From positions 1 through 16,214 of the forward strand of contig JBDLIL010000017.1 in the NCBI GenBank assembly GCA_039714855.1: a stretch of 16,214 nucleotides of DNA, read 5' to 3'. Below are positions 1 to 6,053 of the stretch, in pieces (position 1 is the stretch's first letter; every line of letters begins with the position of its first letter). The notes below the pieces were generated by a model. The model saw only the letters and a list, made by a program, of their open reading frames with translations, was not told where the DNA came from and did no database searches. The position numbers and the translations under genes are program-made. The DNA comes from JBDLIL01 sp039714855 (GTDB taxonomy: Bacteria > Patescibacteriota > Microgenomatia > UBA1400 > PJMF01).

Positions 1-492
1 TTGTTTTTGGAACATGGTCAGAATCCAGTTCCGGGTTCGGCCACTATTTGTATACTGGAGGGCACCAGGCCTCTCTTGGTAGAAGTTCAGGCTTTGGTTT
101 TAAAATCTCAACTCGCAATGCCGCGCAGAGTAGGGCGAGGCATAGAGCTTTCTCGCATTCAAGTGCTTTCGGCAGTTCTGCAGAAACACTGCAATTTACC
201 CCTGAGCTATTCGGACATTTTTTTATCTGCCGCGGGAGGGTTTAAGGTTCGTGAGCCAGCGGTAGATCTTGGATTGGCAGTGGCTGTGGCTAGTTCTCTT
301 AAAAACAAAGCTATTCCTAAAAAAACTATTTTTATTGGAGAAGTAGGTCTTTTGGGAGAAATTCGCTCAGTACAATATCTGGATAGACGCATCAAAGAAG
401 CCAAGAGACTTGGTTTTAGCCAGGTTATTTCCCGCAAGAGCCATAGTAATGTAAGAGAGGTGTTGAAAGAATTAAAACTTACTTCTCCCTAG
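1..492 (+). CDS. radA: DNA repair protein RadA (Sms), C-terminal part, 5' end outside window
   Basis: RadA is a RecA-like ATPase that helps process recombination intermediates (branch migration) during DNA repair. Only the C-terminal 163 residues are visible; the family is usually about 450 residues, so the zinc finger, Walker A and KNRFG motif lie beyond the left edge. The first codon is TTG but is most likely internal. What is visible is the Lon-protease-like C-terminal domain. The segment PGSATICILEGTRPLLVEVQ is followed by PRRVGRGIELSR, then AAGGFKVREPAVDLGLAVAV and GEVGLLGEIRSV, all diagnostic of RadA. The Lon-like fold in RadA is not an active protease and acts as an oligomerisation and DNA-binding scaffold (family knowledge). 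No intrinsic terminator is evident after the TAG stop. A separate promoter follows 8 bases later. Confidence 0.95.
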   Translation: MFLEHGQNPVPGSATICILEGTRPLLVEVQALVLKSQLAMPRRVGRGIELSRIQVLSAVLQKHCNLPLSYSDIFLSAAGGFKVREPAVDLGLAVAVASSLKNKAIPKKTIFIGEVGLLGEIRSVQYLDRRIKEAKRLGFSQVISRKSHSNVREVLKELKLTSP

Positions 493-499
493 CGTTGTC

Positions 500-527
500 T
501 TGACTTTTTCTCAAACTAATATATATT
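500..527 (+). promoter_or_regulatory. Sigma70-type promoter for the small ORF at 556
   Basis: TTGACT at 500-505 and TATATT at 522-527 are separated by 16 bp. The expected start of transcription is near 534, leaving a leader of about 22 nt that contains AAAGGAA (546-552) just before the ATG at 556. This suggests the small gene is transcribed independently of radA. Confidence 0.6.
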
Positions 528-555
528 CAGTATGTAAATTATTTGAAAGGAAAAC

Positions 556-777
556 ATGAATGAAGCAAGACCTAAGCCCGCAAATTTTGACGATGATACT
601 CAGCCATCAATTGTTATAGATCAAATCATGGATCAGAGACCAGATGCCGGCTTGCCTACTGTTAAGATTGAGCATGATCCTGACGACACTCAGCCATCAA
701 TGGAGATTGATGCGAGAGTTTCCCCAGATATTACAGGAACAAATCATACACCACCAGTTAGACCTGAAAAAAACTAA
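556..777 (+). CDS. Small acidic protein of unknown function with two DTQPS repeats
   Basis: I do not recognise this 73-residue protein. It is supported as a gene by a consensus-like promoter at 500-527 and a Shine-Dalgarno sequence (AAAGGAA, 546-552) at good distance from the ATG. It is hydrophilic, strongly acidic and proline-rich, with no membrane segment or signal peptide, and is probably disordered. It contains an internal repeat: D-T-Q-P-S-I/M at residues 14-19 and 44-49, each preceded by further Asp and followed two or three residues later by Ile-Asp. The repeat also shows in the DNA (595-611 and 685-701, 16 of 17 bases identical, 90 bp apart). Its TAA stop directly abuts the stop of the convergent ATPase gene with no spacer. 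A scaffold or phospho-binding role is conceivable, but nothing in the sequence proves it. Confidence 0.7.
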   Translation: MNEARPKPANFDDDTQPSIVIDQIMDQRPDAGLPTVKIEHDPDDTQPSMEIDARVSPDITGTNHTPPVRPEKN

Positions 778-2946
778 CTAGTTTCTTTTCTTGGCGTATC
801 TTTCCCGGCTGACTTTAATCACTTTTTCTTTATTTTGATTTTTACTCTTGGCTAGACCAATGGTGTTGGCTGGAAAGGGTTGAGAAATAATATTATCAAT
901 GGAGATTTTATTAATAATTTGATATCTGTTTAAACTTACCAGATCTTCTTTAGTGTATTTGCCACCATACTCACGCTCAAAGGCAGCCGAATCCTCAGCT
1001 CCCATGACAAAGCTAGCAATGCTGCCACAATTTCCAAAAATAGCTTTTTGGACTTCTTCTGGTATTTGGGCAATATATTGATTAGCTAGAGTCAGATTAA
1101 GCCTGTATTTTCTAGCTTCGGAGAGGATTTTTATAAAACTATCTGTGGCAAAATTTTGAAACTCATCCACATAGAGATAGAAATCTCGCCTTTTTTCTTC
1201 TGGAATATTGACCCTGCCCATGGCCGCTAATTGGATTTTAGTAATTAACATGGCTCCCAAGAGAGTAGCATTATCTTCGCCAAGTTTTCCTTGAGACAGG
1301 TTAACCAGTAAAATCTTGCCGTCGTTCATGATATTTTCAATACTAAAAGAGCTTTTTTGAGCATTTACCACATTGCGTACTAGAGGTGAGGAGACAAATT
1401 GACCCACTTTATTAAGTATGGGCGCCACAGCTTCGTTTCTTTGCCTATCTTGCATTTTGCCAAATTCATTTACCCAAAAACTTTTTAGAATTTCATCATC
1501 AAGATTTTCAACTATCTTCTTGCGAAATTTATTATTTGTCAAAAGTTCGATAATGTCAGACATACGACTGGTTTCAGTTTTTAGTAGTGTTAGTAGAGCA
1601 TTGCGCAAAATATGCTCAAGTCTGGGACCCCAAGAGTATCCGTAAAGTTTTTTAAACACAGAGACAATGCCTGAAGCAATTAACTCCCTATGTTCGATGT
1701 TTTGTCCCTCAAAAAGATTAATTTTCACAGTTTTATCAACATCTGTGGGATCGAAATAGACTACGTCATTAATTCTCCTAGAAGGAATATAGTCAAGTAA
1801 AATTTCTACCAGGTCTCCATGGGGATCAATTACACAAAGTCCCTCATCGTTTTTAAGATCATTAATAGCCATATTAGCCAAGAGAGTAGACTTACCAGTA
1901 CCTGTTTTACCAATGACATAAAAGTGGCGTCTTCTGTCCTCTCGCTTGAGTCCGTAAATAAATTTATCATTCTTGAATGTGGTTTCAGCAAAGGGATTAA
2001 TGGTTTTTTTTAGCTGCGGATCCATGCCTCGCCGCACAATCGGGAGGTTTTCTGGAGCTTCACCAAGTAAGTTTTTCCCCCAGGCTATATTGGGTATATG
2101 AGAAAGCTGTTGATTGGGTAAGTGAAAAATAGTGGCTAGTTCTTCCAGGGAAAAATGTTGAGTTGTTAATTTGTTTGCCTGTCTTTTGTGAAAGGCTTTA
2201 AGAAAGCGTTTTTTAAAAATTGGCTTTACCAACTTGAGCGAATTCCCCTCACTTTGAGTTATTGAGCTGAACCCTGTAGCTACAGTTTCTAAAAGTAATT
2301 CACTCCTGGTAGGGGAACTCGAGCTAACTACTAAGCGGATATTAGCCTGCAAACTTCTATTGGCCAATTTTTTGGCAATCAGATCTTTTTGAGGATGAGC
2401 TGTTTCTGAATTTAATATATTTTGACCTCTCCTTTTCCAAGATTCATTGTCTGGAGCAATTACGATTTGTATGGCAATTTTGTCAAATTGTTGACTTTTT
2501 GACAGAGTTGATAAGATAGTGGCAAGTGGATCTACATCAGTAAAATCAGAATAGCTCTTTAGCGGTAAGTATGATGGTGATTTAAGTCTTAACTCTCCTA
2601 GCTTTAAATGCTTGCTTTGTTGGTCTATAAAATTATCATTTTTCTCTGGATCAAAGGAAAAGCTTAAAATAGGATCGAGTTCGAGGGGGGTAATTAGCAC
2701 CTCAGGATAACTTGATTGTAAAAGGCCAGAAATATACTCGCTGAGTCTGCTGGGCAGATAAGCCATAAAGTATATGCTTTGATTCCAAACTAATAGTTCG
2801 AAACTAATAGTCTCATCTCTTTTCAATAGTTTATGAAAAATTGACTTTTTTATTTGAGGTAAGGCACTAAAAAACTGAGTGGCTGTTTCATTCTTGTGCT
2901 CAGCTTGCTTGCTAGTTCTTATTTCTAGCAGTGTGTGGGCAGTCAT
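778..2946 (-). CDS. VirD4/TraG-like (DUF87, type IV secretion DNA-binding) ATPase
   Basis: A 722-residue P-loop ATPase of the FtsK/HerA/VirD4 superfamily, of the kind annotated as type IV secretory system conjugative DNA transfer protein. Walker A is GKTGTGKS at residues 346-353, followed by the family motif CVIDPHGDLVE. Walker B is LYVDEFQNFA with Asp594-Glu595. The C-terminal part (EARKYRLNLTLANQYIAQIP and onward) matches the TraG/VirD4 sensor region. Residues 1-330 have no motif I recognise and contain no clear transmembrane helix, unlike classical VirD4, so the protein may be soluble or depend on a membrane partner. No other secretion, relaxase or pilus genes are visible nearby; solitary copies are common in Patescibacteria genomes. 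Substrate and function are therefore open (DNA pumping, DNA uptake or conjugation). The ATG at 2946 has only a weak upstream SD. The upstream leader contains a REP-like palindrome. Confidence 0.88.
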   Translation of the reverse strand: MTAHTLLEIRTSKQAEHKNETATQFFSALPQIKKSIFHKLLKRDETISFELLVWNQSIYFMAYLPSRLSEYISGLLQSSYPEVLITPLELDPILSFSFDPEKNDNFIDQQSKHLKLGELRLKSPSYLPLKSYSDFTDVDPLATILSTLSKSQQFDKIAIQIVIAPDNESWKRRGQNILNSETAHPQKDLIAKKLANRSLQANIRLVVSSSSPTRSELLLETVATGFSSITQSEGNSLKLVKPIFKKRFLKAFHKRQANKLTTQHFSLEELATIFHLPNQQLSHIPNIAWGKNLLGEAPENLPIVRRGMDPQLKKTINPFAETTFKNDKFIYGLKREDRRRHFYVIGKTGTGKSTLLANMAINDLKNDEGLCVIDPHGDLVEILLDYIPSRRINDVVYFDPTDVDKTVKINLFEGQNIEHRELIASGIVSVFKKLYGYSWGPRLEHILRNALLTLLKTETSRMSDIIELLTNNKFRKKIVENLDDEILKSFWVNEFGKMQDRQRNEAVAPILNKVGQFVSSPLVRNVVNAQKSSFSIENIMNDGKILLVNLSQGKLGEDNATLLGAMLITKIQLAAMGRVNIPEEKRRDFYLYVDEFQNFATDSFIKILSEARKYRLNLTLANQYIAQIPEEVQKAIFGNCGSIASFVMGAEDSAAFEREYGGKYTKEDLVSLNRYQIINKISIDNIISQPFPANTIGLAKSKNQNKEKVIKVSRERYAKKRN

Positions 2947-2960
2947 GTTTCTAGTATAGC

Positions 2961-3001
2961 AGCTATCTCGATACGTCCCTAATGGGACTACTCGATAAGC
3001 T
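2961..3001. repeat. REP-like imperfect palindrome upstream of the ATPase gene
   Basis: A perfect inner hairpin, GTCCC (2975-2979), loop TAAT, GGGAC (2984-2988), sits inside an outer arm pair AGCTATC (2961-2967) and GATAAGCT (2994-3001) with one bulged A. The unpaired internal loop contains a direct repeat of CTCGATA (2967-2973 and 2991-2997). The shape (GC-rich hairpin, fixed flanks, intergenic position) is that of REP-type elements. It would lie in the 5' leader of the minus-strand ATPase. Copy number in the genome cannot be seen here. Confidence 0.55.
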
Positions 3002-3141
3002 CAGATTTGTTTCCCACAATTTTGCTAGCTGAATCTTTCTATGTGTATAAGTATTTTATAAACTAGATGTAATTGCTTAATATTAAAAATATAGGATATC
3101 AGTAATTTTACTTTGAAATAAATATAGGACTTGACTGCTAA

Positions 3142-3170
3142 TTGACGAAAAAAATCAGCCTGGATATACT
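3142..3170 (+). promoter_or_regulatory. Near-consensus sigma70 promoter of a putative small RNA
   Basis: TTGACG at 3142-3147, an exact 17-bp spacer, and TATACT at 3165-3170. Transcription should start near 3177. There is no protein-coding gene before the terminator at 3361-3422, so the expected product is a non-coding RNA. A second TTGACT at 3131-3136 lies just upstream and is not needed. Confidence 0.65.
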
Positions 3171-3180
3171 GATTTCAAAT

Positions 3181-3234
3181 AAAAAAAGCATTATTATCGC
3201 TGGAGTAGGTCCCCACGAGTAACAATGCTTTTTT
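3181..3234. other. Long A-run/T-run hairpin at the 5' end of the putative small RNA
   Basis: AAAAAAGCATT (3182-3192) pairs with AATGCTTTTTT (3224-3234), giving an 11-bp outer stem. Inside it, TCG-C-TGG pairs with CCACGA with a single bulged C. The outer stem ends in a T run on the plus strand and, by symmetry, on the minus strand, so it has the look of a bidirectional terminator or attenuator. It begins only about 5 nt after the predicted transcription start. That is unusual for a terminator and more like a 5' stabilising or regulatory structure. Confidence 0.5.
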
Positions 3235-3360
3235 ATAATAGTTTACGACCTTTAAGTCTCAAGGCCTTAGTAAACAGATAGGGGAGATACTAGCAGAAAA
3301 TGAAAGTTCTGGTAAACTAGATCTTTGTACAAACAAAACAGTCAAAAGACTCAGTCTAAG

Positions 3361-3422
3361 GCAGTTTGTTGGGAATTCGATCAACGGGCAGGAGGTCGAG
3401 TTCCCAACAAGCTGCTTTTTTT
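3361..3422 (+). terminator. Strong Rho-independent terminator, 22-bp stem
   Basis: The left arm at 3361-3382 pairs with the right arm at 3394-3415 over 22 base pairs, counting G-U wobbles. The 15-bp outer part starts GCAG and ends GGGAA; the inner 7 bp are TTCGATC against GGTCGAG. The loop is 11 nt (3383-3393), followed immediately by seven T (3416-3422). It ends the putative small RNA and insulates the sortase promoters. The loop and first right-arm bases contain AGGAGGT, a perfect anti-SD match, but no start codon follows at a suitable distance. Confidence 0.85.
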
Positions 3423-3468
3423 GTGTCCTTTCGATAGACACCAATTATGCACTAATGTTTCCAAGGTA

Positions 3469-3526
3469 TTGAGTTATTGCGTTTACAGCCTATAATATTG
3501 ATTTTTCTGATATTTTACTATATAAT
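3469..3526 (+). promoter_or_regulatory. Tandem promoters for the sortase gene
   Basis: Promoter 1: TTGAGT (3469-3474), 16 bp, TATAAT (3491-3496). Promoter 2: TTGATT (3498-3503), 17 bp, TATAAT (3521-3526). Both -10 boxes are perfect. Starts are expected near 3503 and 3533, giving leaders of roughly 65 and 35 nt. The leader is almost pure A/T and has no Shine-Dalgarno sequence, so translation probably relies on an unstructured start region. Confidence 0.65.
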
Positions 3527-3567
3527 AATCGACTATTAAATAATATTAATTTATATATTGTTATATT

Positions 3568-4344
3568 ATGAGTAAAAGTGCTTTTTGCATTCCAGTAGTT
3601 AGAAATAGATTGCTTGGTATTGAGTTAGCAAGTGTCTTGCCTATGGAAACGAAAACAAGTTTTTTATCCAAGCTTATTTTCAAAGTAAATAAATTGGCAT
3701 CTGTAATGGCAATATCTTTAGCTATTATTGTTGGGATAAGTTATTTTGCTCCTCAAATCTACTACAATGTTTTTTCTAGCAATCAAGTTTTTATAGAGGT
3801 TAAGGGCGAAAGATCCGTTTTGGGTGGAGATTTTGATCAAGGTACCGAATCCAAAAAGGTGATGGAGGTTGTCAATCGTATTCCTCCTAAAAATGAGAAT
3901 CTTCCAGAGGGGAATTGGATTGCAATTTCAAGAATTGGAGTGCGCACAAAACTGATAAAAACAGAAGATCCGTATGAGGCTTTAAACGAGGGTGTTTGGC
4001 AGGTTCCAGATTATGGTGACCCTGGAAGCAAAAATCAACCAATGATTTTAGCTGCTCATAGATTTGGATGGCAGTGGATGTGGGATAGTGCTATTGAAGG
4101 TGAGTCTTATGCTTTGCGCAATATTTTTTATAAGCTCCCAGAAACAGAGCCTGGAGATATTGTTGAAATTATTTCTGATCAGAGAAGGTACGTTTACGAA
4201 ATATATTCTGGAGAAGAAAATAGTGAAATTACTGACTATGATGCTGATTTAATTTTGTACACTTGCAAATTCATCAATTCACCAGCTCGTTTGATTAGAT
4301 ATGCTCGTTTATTAGATTTAAATCAAGATACTCAAGAGATATGA
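3568..4344 (+). CDS. Sortase family transpeptidase
   Basis: Sortases cut a C-terminal sorting motif of surface proteins with a Cys nucleophile and join the protein to an amine, usually on the cell wall or another protein. The three catalytic residues are visible: His164 in LAAHR, Cys233 in LYTCKF, and Arg241 in ARLIRY. One membrane helix (about residues 47-67) precedes the extracytoplasmic domain, so topology is N-in, C-out. The core begins at WIAISRIGVRTKLI (about residue 122). Length is 258 from the ATG at 3568. A second in-frame ATG (3643) lies in front of METKTSF, and since neither start has an SD the exact N-terminus is unsure. Tandem promoters upstream suggest a monocistronic gene. No LPXTG-like substrate is encoded in this window; the visible end of the fibre protein lacks a sorting signal. 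Class assignment is not possible by eye. Confidence 0.9.
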   Translation: MSKSAFCIPVVRNRLLGIELASVLPMETKTSFLSKLIFKVNKLASVMAISLAIIVGISYFAPQIYYNVFSSNQVFIEVKGERSVLGGDFDQGTESKKVMEVVNRIPPKNENLPEGNWIAISRIGVRTKLIKTEDPYEALNEGVWQVPDYGDPGSKNQPMILAAHRFGWQWMWDSAIEGESYALRNIFYKLPETEPGDIVEIISDQRRYVYEIYSGEENSEITDYDADLILYTCKFINSPARLIRYARLLDLNQDTQEI

Positions 4345-4380
4345 ATTTCTTACTTTATTGAATATTGGTTCTTCAGAAGT

Positions 4381-4409
4381 TTGACTTATCAGTAATAATT
4401 TGTGATAAT
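4381..4409 (+). promoter_or_regulatory. Promoter of rho with extended -10
   Basis: TTGACT (4381-4386), a 17-bp spacer, and GATAAT (4404-4409) preceded by TGT (4401-4403), which gives an extended -10. Transcription is expected near 4416, so the rho mRNA would carry a leader of about 180 nt. Long leaders are the site of autoregulation of rho in other bacteria (established for E. coli). Confidence 0.6.
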
Positions 4410-4542
4410 AAGCCCTGAACTTCCCAAGATTTCTACTCTTGAGAGATTTTCTTAGATGTAATTTCAAGAATTAAGGTTTTAGTTTTAATATTTATATATA
4501 GCGCAAACCTTTTTTGTATGCGTACAATTTTTCACAAAGGAG

Positions 4543-4599
4543 ATGTTTCAGATATCTGGAATAAGTTTTGGATTTTCTGCAAATATCAATAAAATATGA
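4543..4599 (+). CDS. Possible 18-codon leader ORF overlapping the rho start
   Basis: ATG at 4543 opens an 18-codon frame whose TGA (4597-4599) overlaps the rho ATG (4596-4598) as ATGA, the classical arrangement for translational coupling. AAAGGAG (4536-4542) is the only good Shine-Dalgarno in the rho leader, but it touches the ATG with no spacing, which is poor for initiation. It is 53 nt from the rho ATG, too far to serve rho directly. Just upstream, TTGTA-TGCG-TACAA followed by five T (about 4515-4533) could form a weak attenuator. E. coli rho also has a leader peptide (rhoL), though of unrelated sequence. Whether this ORF is translated is uncertain. Confidence 0.3.
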   Translation: MFQISGISFGFSANINKI

Positions 4600-5978
4600 C
4601 AAAAAAAGATGATAAATCTGTAGCTGATTTAGTTGGCTCTGTTAAAAAAGAAACAAAACAGGACAAAAAAACAGTTGTTTCTACTACAAAAACGGTAGCT
4701 CAAACCACTTCTAAAGCCAGTATTCCTGTTAGGCGCAATACTACTAGCCGTTCTTCAAGGACTATAGGCAATAATCGTGGTATTAATGGGAGAAGGAACA
4801 CTGTTGTTCGTAGGACGATTCCTCAATCATTGCCAGATTCAGATATGCCCACAGAAACAGTGTCAGGGATTTTTGACAATTCTAGAGATGGTCATGGAGT
4901 CTTGAGACCAGTTTATTCATTATCTGATCAGGATATTTATATTTCTACATCTCAAATCAGAAGATTTAGATTAAGACCTGGTGATGTAGTGGAGGGCCCA
5001 GCCAGAAAACCAAAAGAAAATGAGAGATATTGGGGTTTGCTTCAAGTAAAGAAAGTAAACGGACAAGATGCAGAAAAGTTAGCTGAAACTCAAAGAACTA
5101 AATATTACTCTTTGACCCCAGTATATCCTGACAGCCAGATAATACTGGAAACAGGAGACGAACCTCTATCTACAAGAATTATTGATCTGGTTGCTCCAAT
5201 TGGCAAAGGACAGCGTAGTCTTATAGTTTCTCCGCCAAAAGCAGGTAAAACCACTTTAATTAAAGATATCGCTACTGGAGTAGCCAAAAATCATCCAGAA
5301 ATGCATATCATGGCGGTTTTAGTGGGGGAGCGTCCAGAAGAAGTTACAGATATCAAACGTCACATTGAAAAATTAACTAAAGGCAAAGGTGAGACGGCAG
5401 CGAGCAACTTTGATGAATCTCCTGAGGAGCAATGTCGAGTAGCTGAATTGGCTCTAGAAAGAGCAAAGCGCTTGGTGGAAACTGGACAGGACGTAGTTAT
5501 ATTACTTGACTCAATTACTCGCTTGGCCAGAGGTTACAACTTAGCAATGCCAACGTCAGGAAGGACTTTATCTGGTGGTTTTGATCCAGCAGCACTGCAC
5601 CCTCCAAAAAGGTTTTATGGAGCGGCTAGGAATTTTGAAGTAAAAGGATCTCTGACTATTATTGGTACAGCTTTAACCGACACTGGCTCAAGAATGGATG
5701 ATCTTATTTATGAGGAATTCAAAGGCACCGGAAATCAAGAGGTGCATTTAGATAGAAATTTAGCAGAGCGCAGAATTTATCCTGCCATTGATGTGCAAAG
5801 ATCTGGTACCAGGAGAGATGATCTTCTAATAGATTCCGTGACTTACCAGTCGATTATCACCCTTCAAAGAATGCTCGATATGATGGATAGAGACGAAAGA
5901 ACCAAAACACTTATTGAGCGTATGAAAAGGCACAAAAGCAATAAGGCATTTTTAGCCTCTCTAAAAAGTGGGGATTAA
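4596..5978 (+). CDS. rho: Transcription termination factor Rho
   Basis: Hexameric RNA-dependent ATPase and translocase that ends transcription of untranslated RNA. At 460 residues it is longer than E. coli Rho (419). Residues 1 to about 85 are a Lys/Arg/Ser/Thr/Asn-rich low-complexity extension instead of a clear Rho_N helix domain. The cold-shock-type RNA-binding domain follows (about 86-165, including GHGVLRP and RPGDVVEG). The RecA-type motor has Walker A PPKAGKTT (213-220), GERPEEVTD with Glu245 and Arg246, Walker B VVILLDSITR, the Q-loop PTSGRTLSGGFD, and the R-loop FKGTGN with Lys376. The position before the catalytic Glu, Asp in E. coli (DERPEEVT), is Gly244 here. The start ATG overlaps the stop of a short leader ORF, and the AGGAG-type site lies 53 nt upstream. 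No intrinsic terminator is seen after the stop. Confidence 0.97.
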   Translation: MTKKDDKSVADLVGSVKKETKQDKKTVVSTTKTVAQTTSKASIPVRRNTTSRSSRTIGNNRGINGRRNTVVRRTIPQSLPDSDMPTETVSGIFDNSRDGHGVLRPVYSLSDQDIYISTSQIRRFRLRPGDVVEGPARKPKENERYWGLLQVKKVNGQDAEKLAETQRTKYYSLTPVYPDSQIILETGDEPLSTRIIDLVAPIGKGQRSLIVSPPKAGKTTLIKDIATGVAKNHPEMHIMAVLVGERPEEVTDIKRHIEKLTKGKGETAASNFDESPEEQCRVAELALERAKRLVETGQDVVILLDSITRLARGYNLAMPTSGRTLSGGFDPAALHPPKRFYGAARNFEVKGSLTIIGTALTDTGSRMDDLIYEEFKGTGNQEVHLDRNLAERRIYPAIDVQRSGTRRDDLLIDSVTYQSIITLQRMLDMMDRDERTKTLIERMKRHKSNKAFLASLKSGD

Positions 5979-6013
5979 TCTAATTAAATAGCTTATTTGT
6001 TGCTATCTTATCC

Positions 6014-6022
6014 TGATATAAT
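6014..6022 (+). promoter_or_regulatory. Extended -10 promoter for the M23 peptidase gene
   Basis: TGATATAAT at 6014-6022 is a perfect extended -10 (TG-N-TATAAT). The -35 is poor: TTATTT at 5993-5998 with 18 bp is the best match, which an extended -10 can tolerate. Transcription is expected near 6029. This makes the in-frame TTG at 6030 an unlikely start and favours the ATG at 6054. Confidence 0.55.
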
Positions 6023-6053
6023 GTAATTCTTGATCATTTTGAGTCAAGAATCT

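Larger units (their letters stand above)
3177..3422 (+). ncRNA. Putative structured small RNA, about 245 nt, unidentified
   Basis: This is called from boundaries and structure, not from family recognition. A promoter (3142-3170) points into it and a very strong intrinsic terminator (3361-3422) ends it. Between them are several hairpins: a long AT/GC stem at 3181-3234; GTTTAC...GTAAAC at 3241-3246/3270-3275 with inner CCTT/AAGG; CTAG-CAGAA...TTCTG...CTAG at 3290-3320; and AGTC-AAAA-GACT at 3340-3351. No sustained reading frame with a start and ribosome site is present. I looked for tmRNA, RNase P RNA, SRP RNA and common riboswitch signatures and saw none. 6S-like RNA cannot be excluded by eye. 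It could also act as a leader or attenuator, but the terminator is followed by separate sortase promoters, which favours an independent RNA. Confidence 0.5.
2947..3567. other. Gene-free region of about 620 bp with structured RNA signals
   Basis: No credible protein-coding gene is seen. A 61-codon reading frame on the minus strand overlaps the terminator hairpin and looks like chance. The region holds, in order, a REP-like palindrome (2961-3001), an AT-rich stretch without recognised features (about 3002-3130), a strong plus-strand promoter (3142-3170), a run of four hairpins (3181-3351), a 22-bp terminator hairpin (3361-3422), and two tandem promoters (3469-3526) that serve the sortase. Confidence 0.7.

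Noticed and set aside
778..2946. Conjugative element or integrated plasmid suggested by the VirD4-like ATPase
   Set aside because: No relaxase, pilus, integrase or attachment site is visible, and the neighbours are housekeeping genes.
3148..3175. Minus-strand terminator-like hairpin (AAATCAG...CTGATTT followed by T7 on the minus strand)
   Set aside because: It overlaps the plus-strand promoter, and there is no known minus-strand transcript to end here. It is probably incidental, though it could block antisense transcription.
3290..3422. tmRNA-like reading (GCAGAAAAT after a TACTA) in the putative RNA
   Set aside because: The frame has no early stop and no ALAA-type tag end, and the tRNA-like ends of tmRNA are absent.
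3259..3444. 61-codon minus-strand reading frame in the gene-free region
   Set aside because: It lies across the 22-bp terminator hairpin and other inverted repeats, has no SD, and its composition is explained by the RNA structure.
6030..6053. TTG start for the M23 peptidase
   Set aside because: It coincides with the predicted transcription start of the TGATATAAT promoter; the ATG at 6054 fits better.
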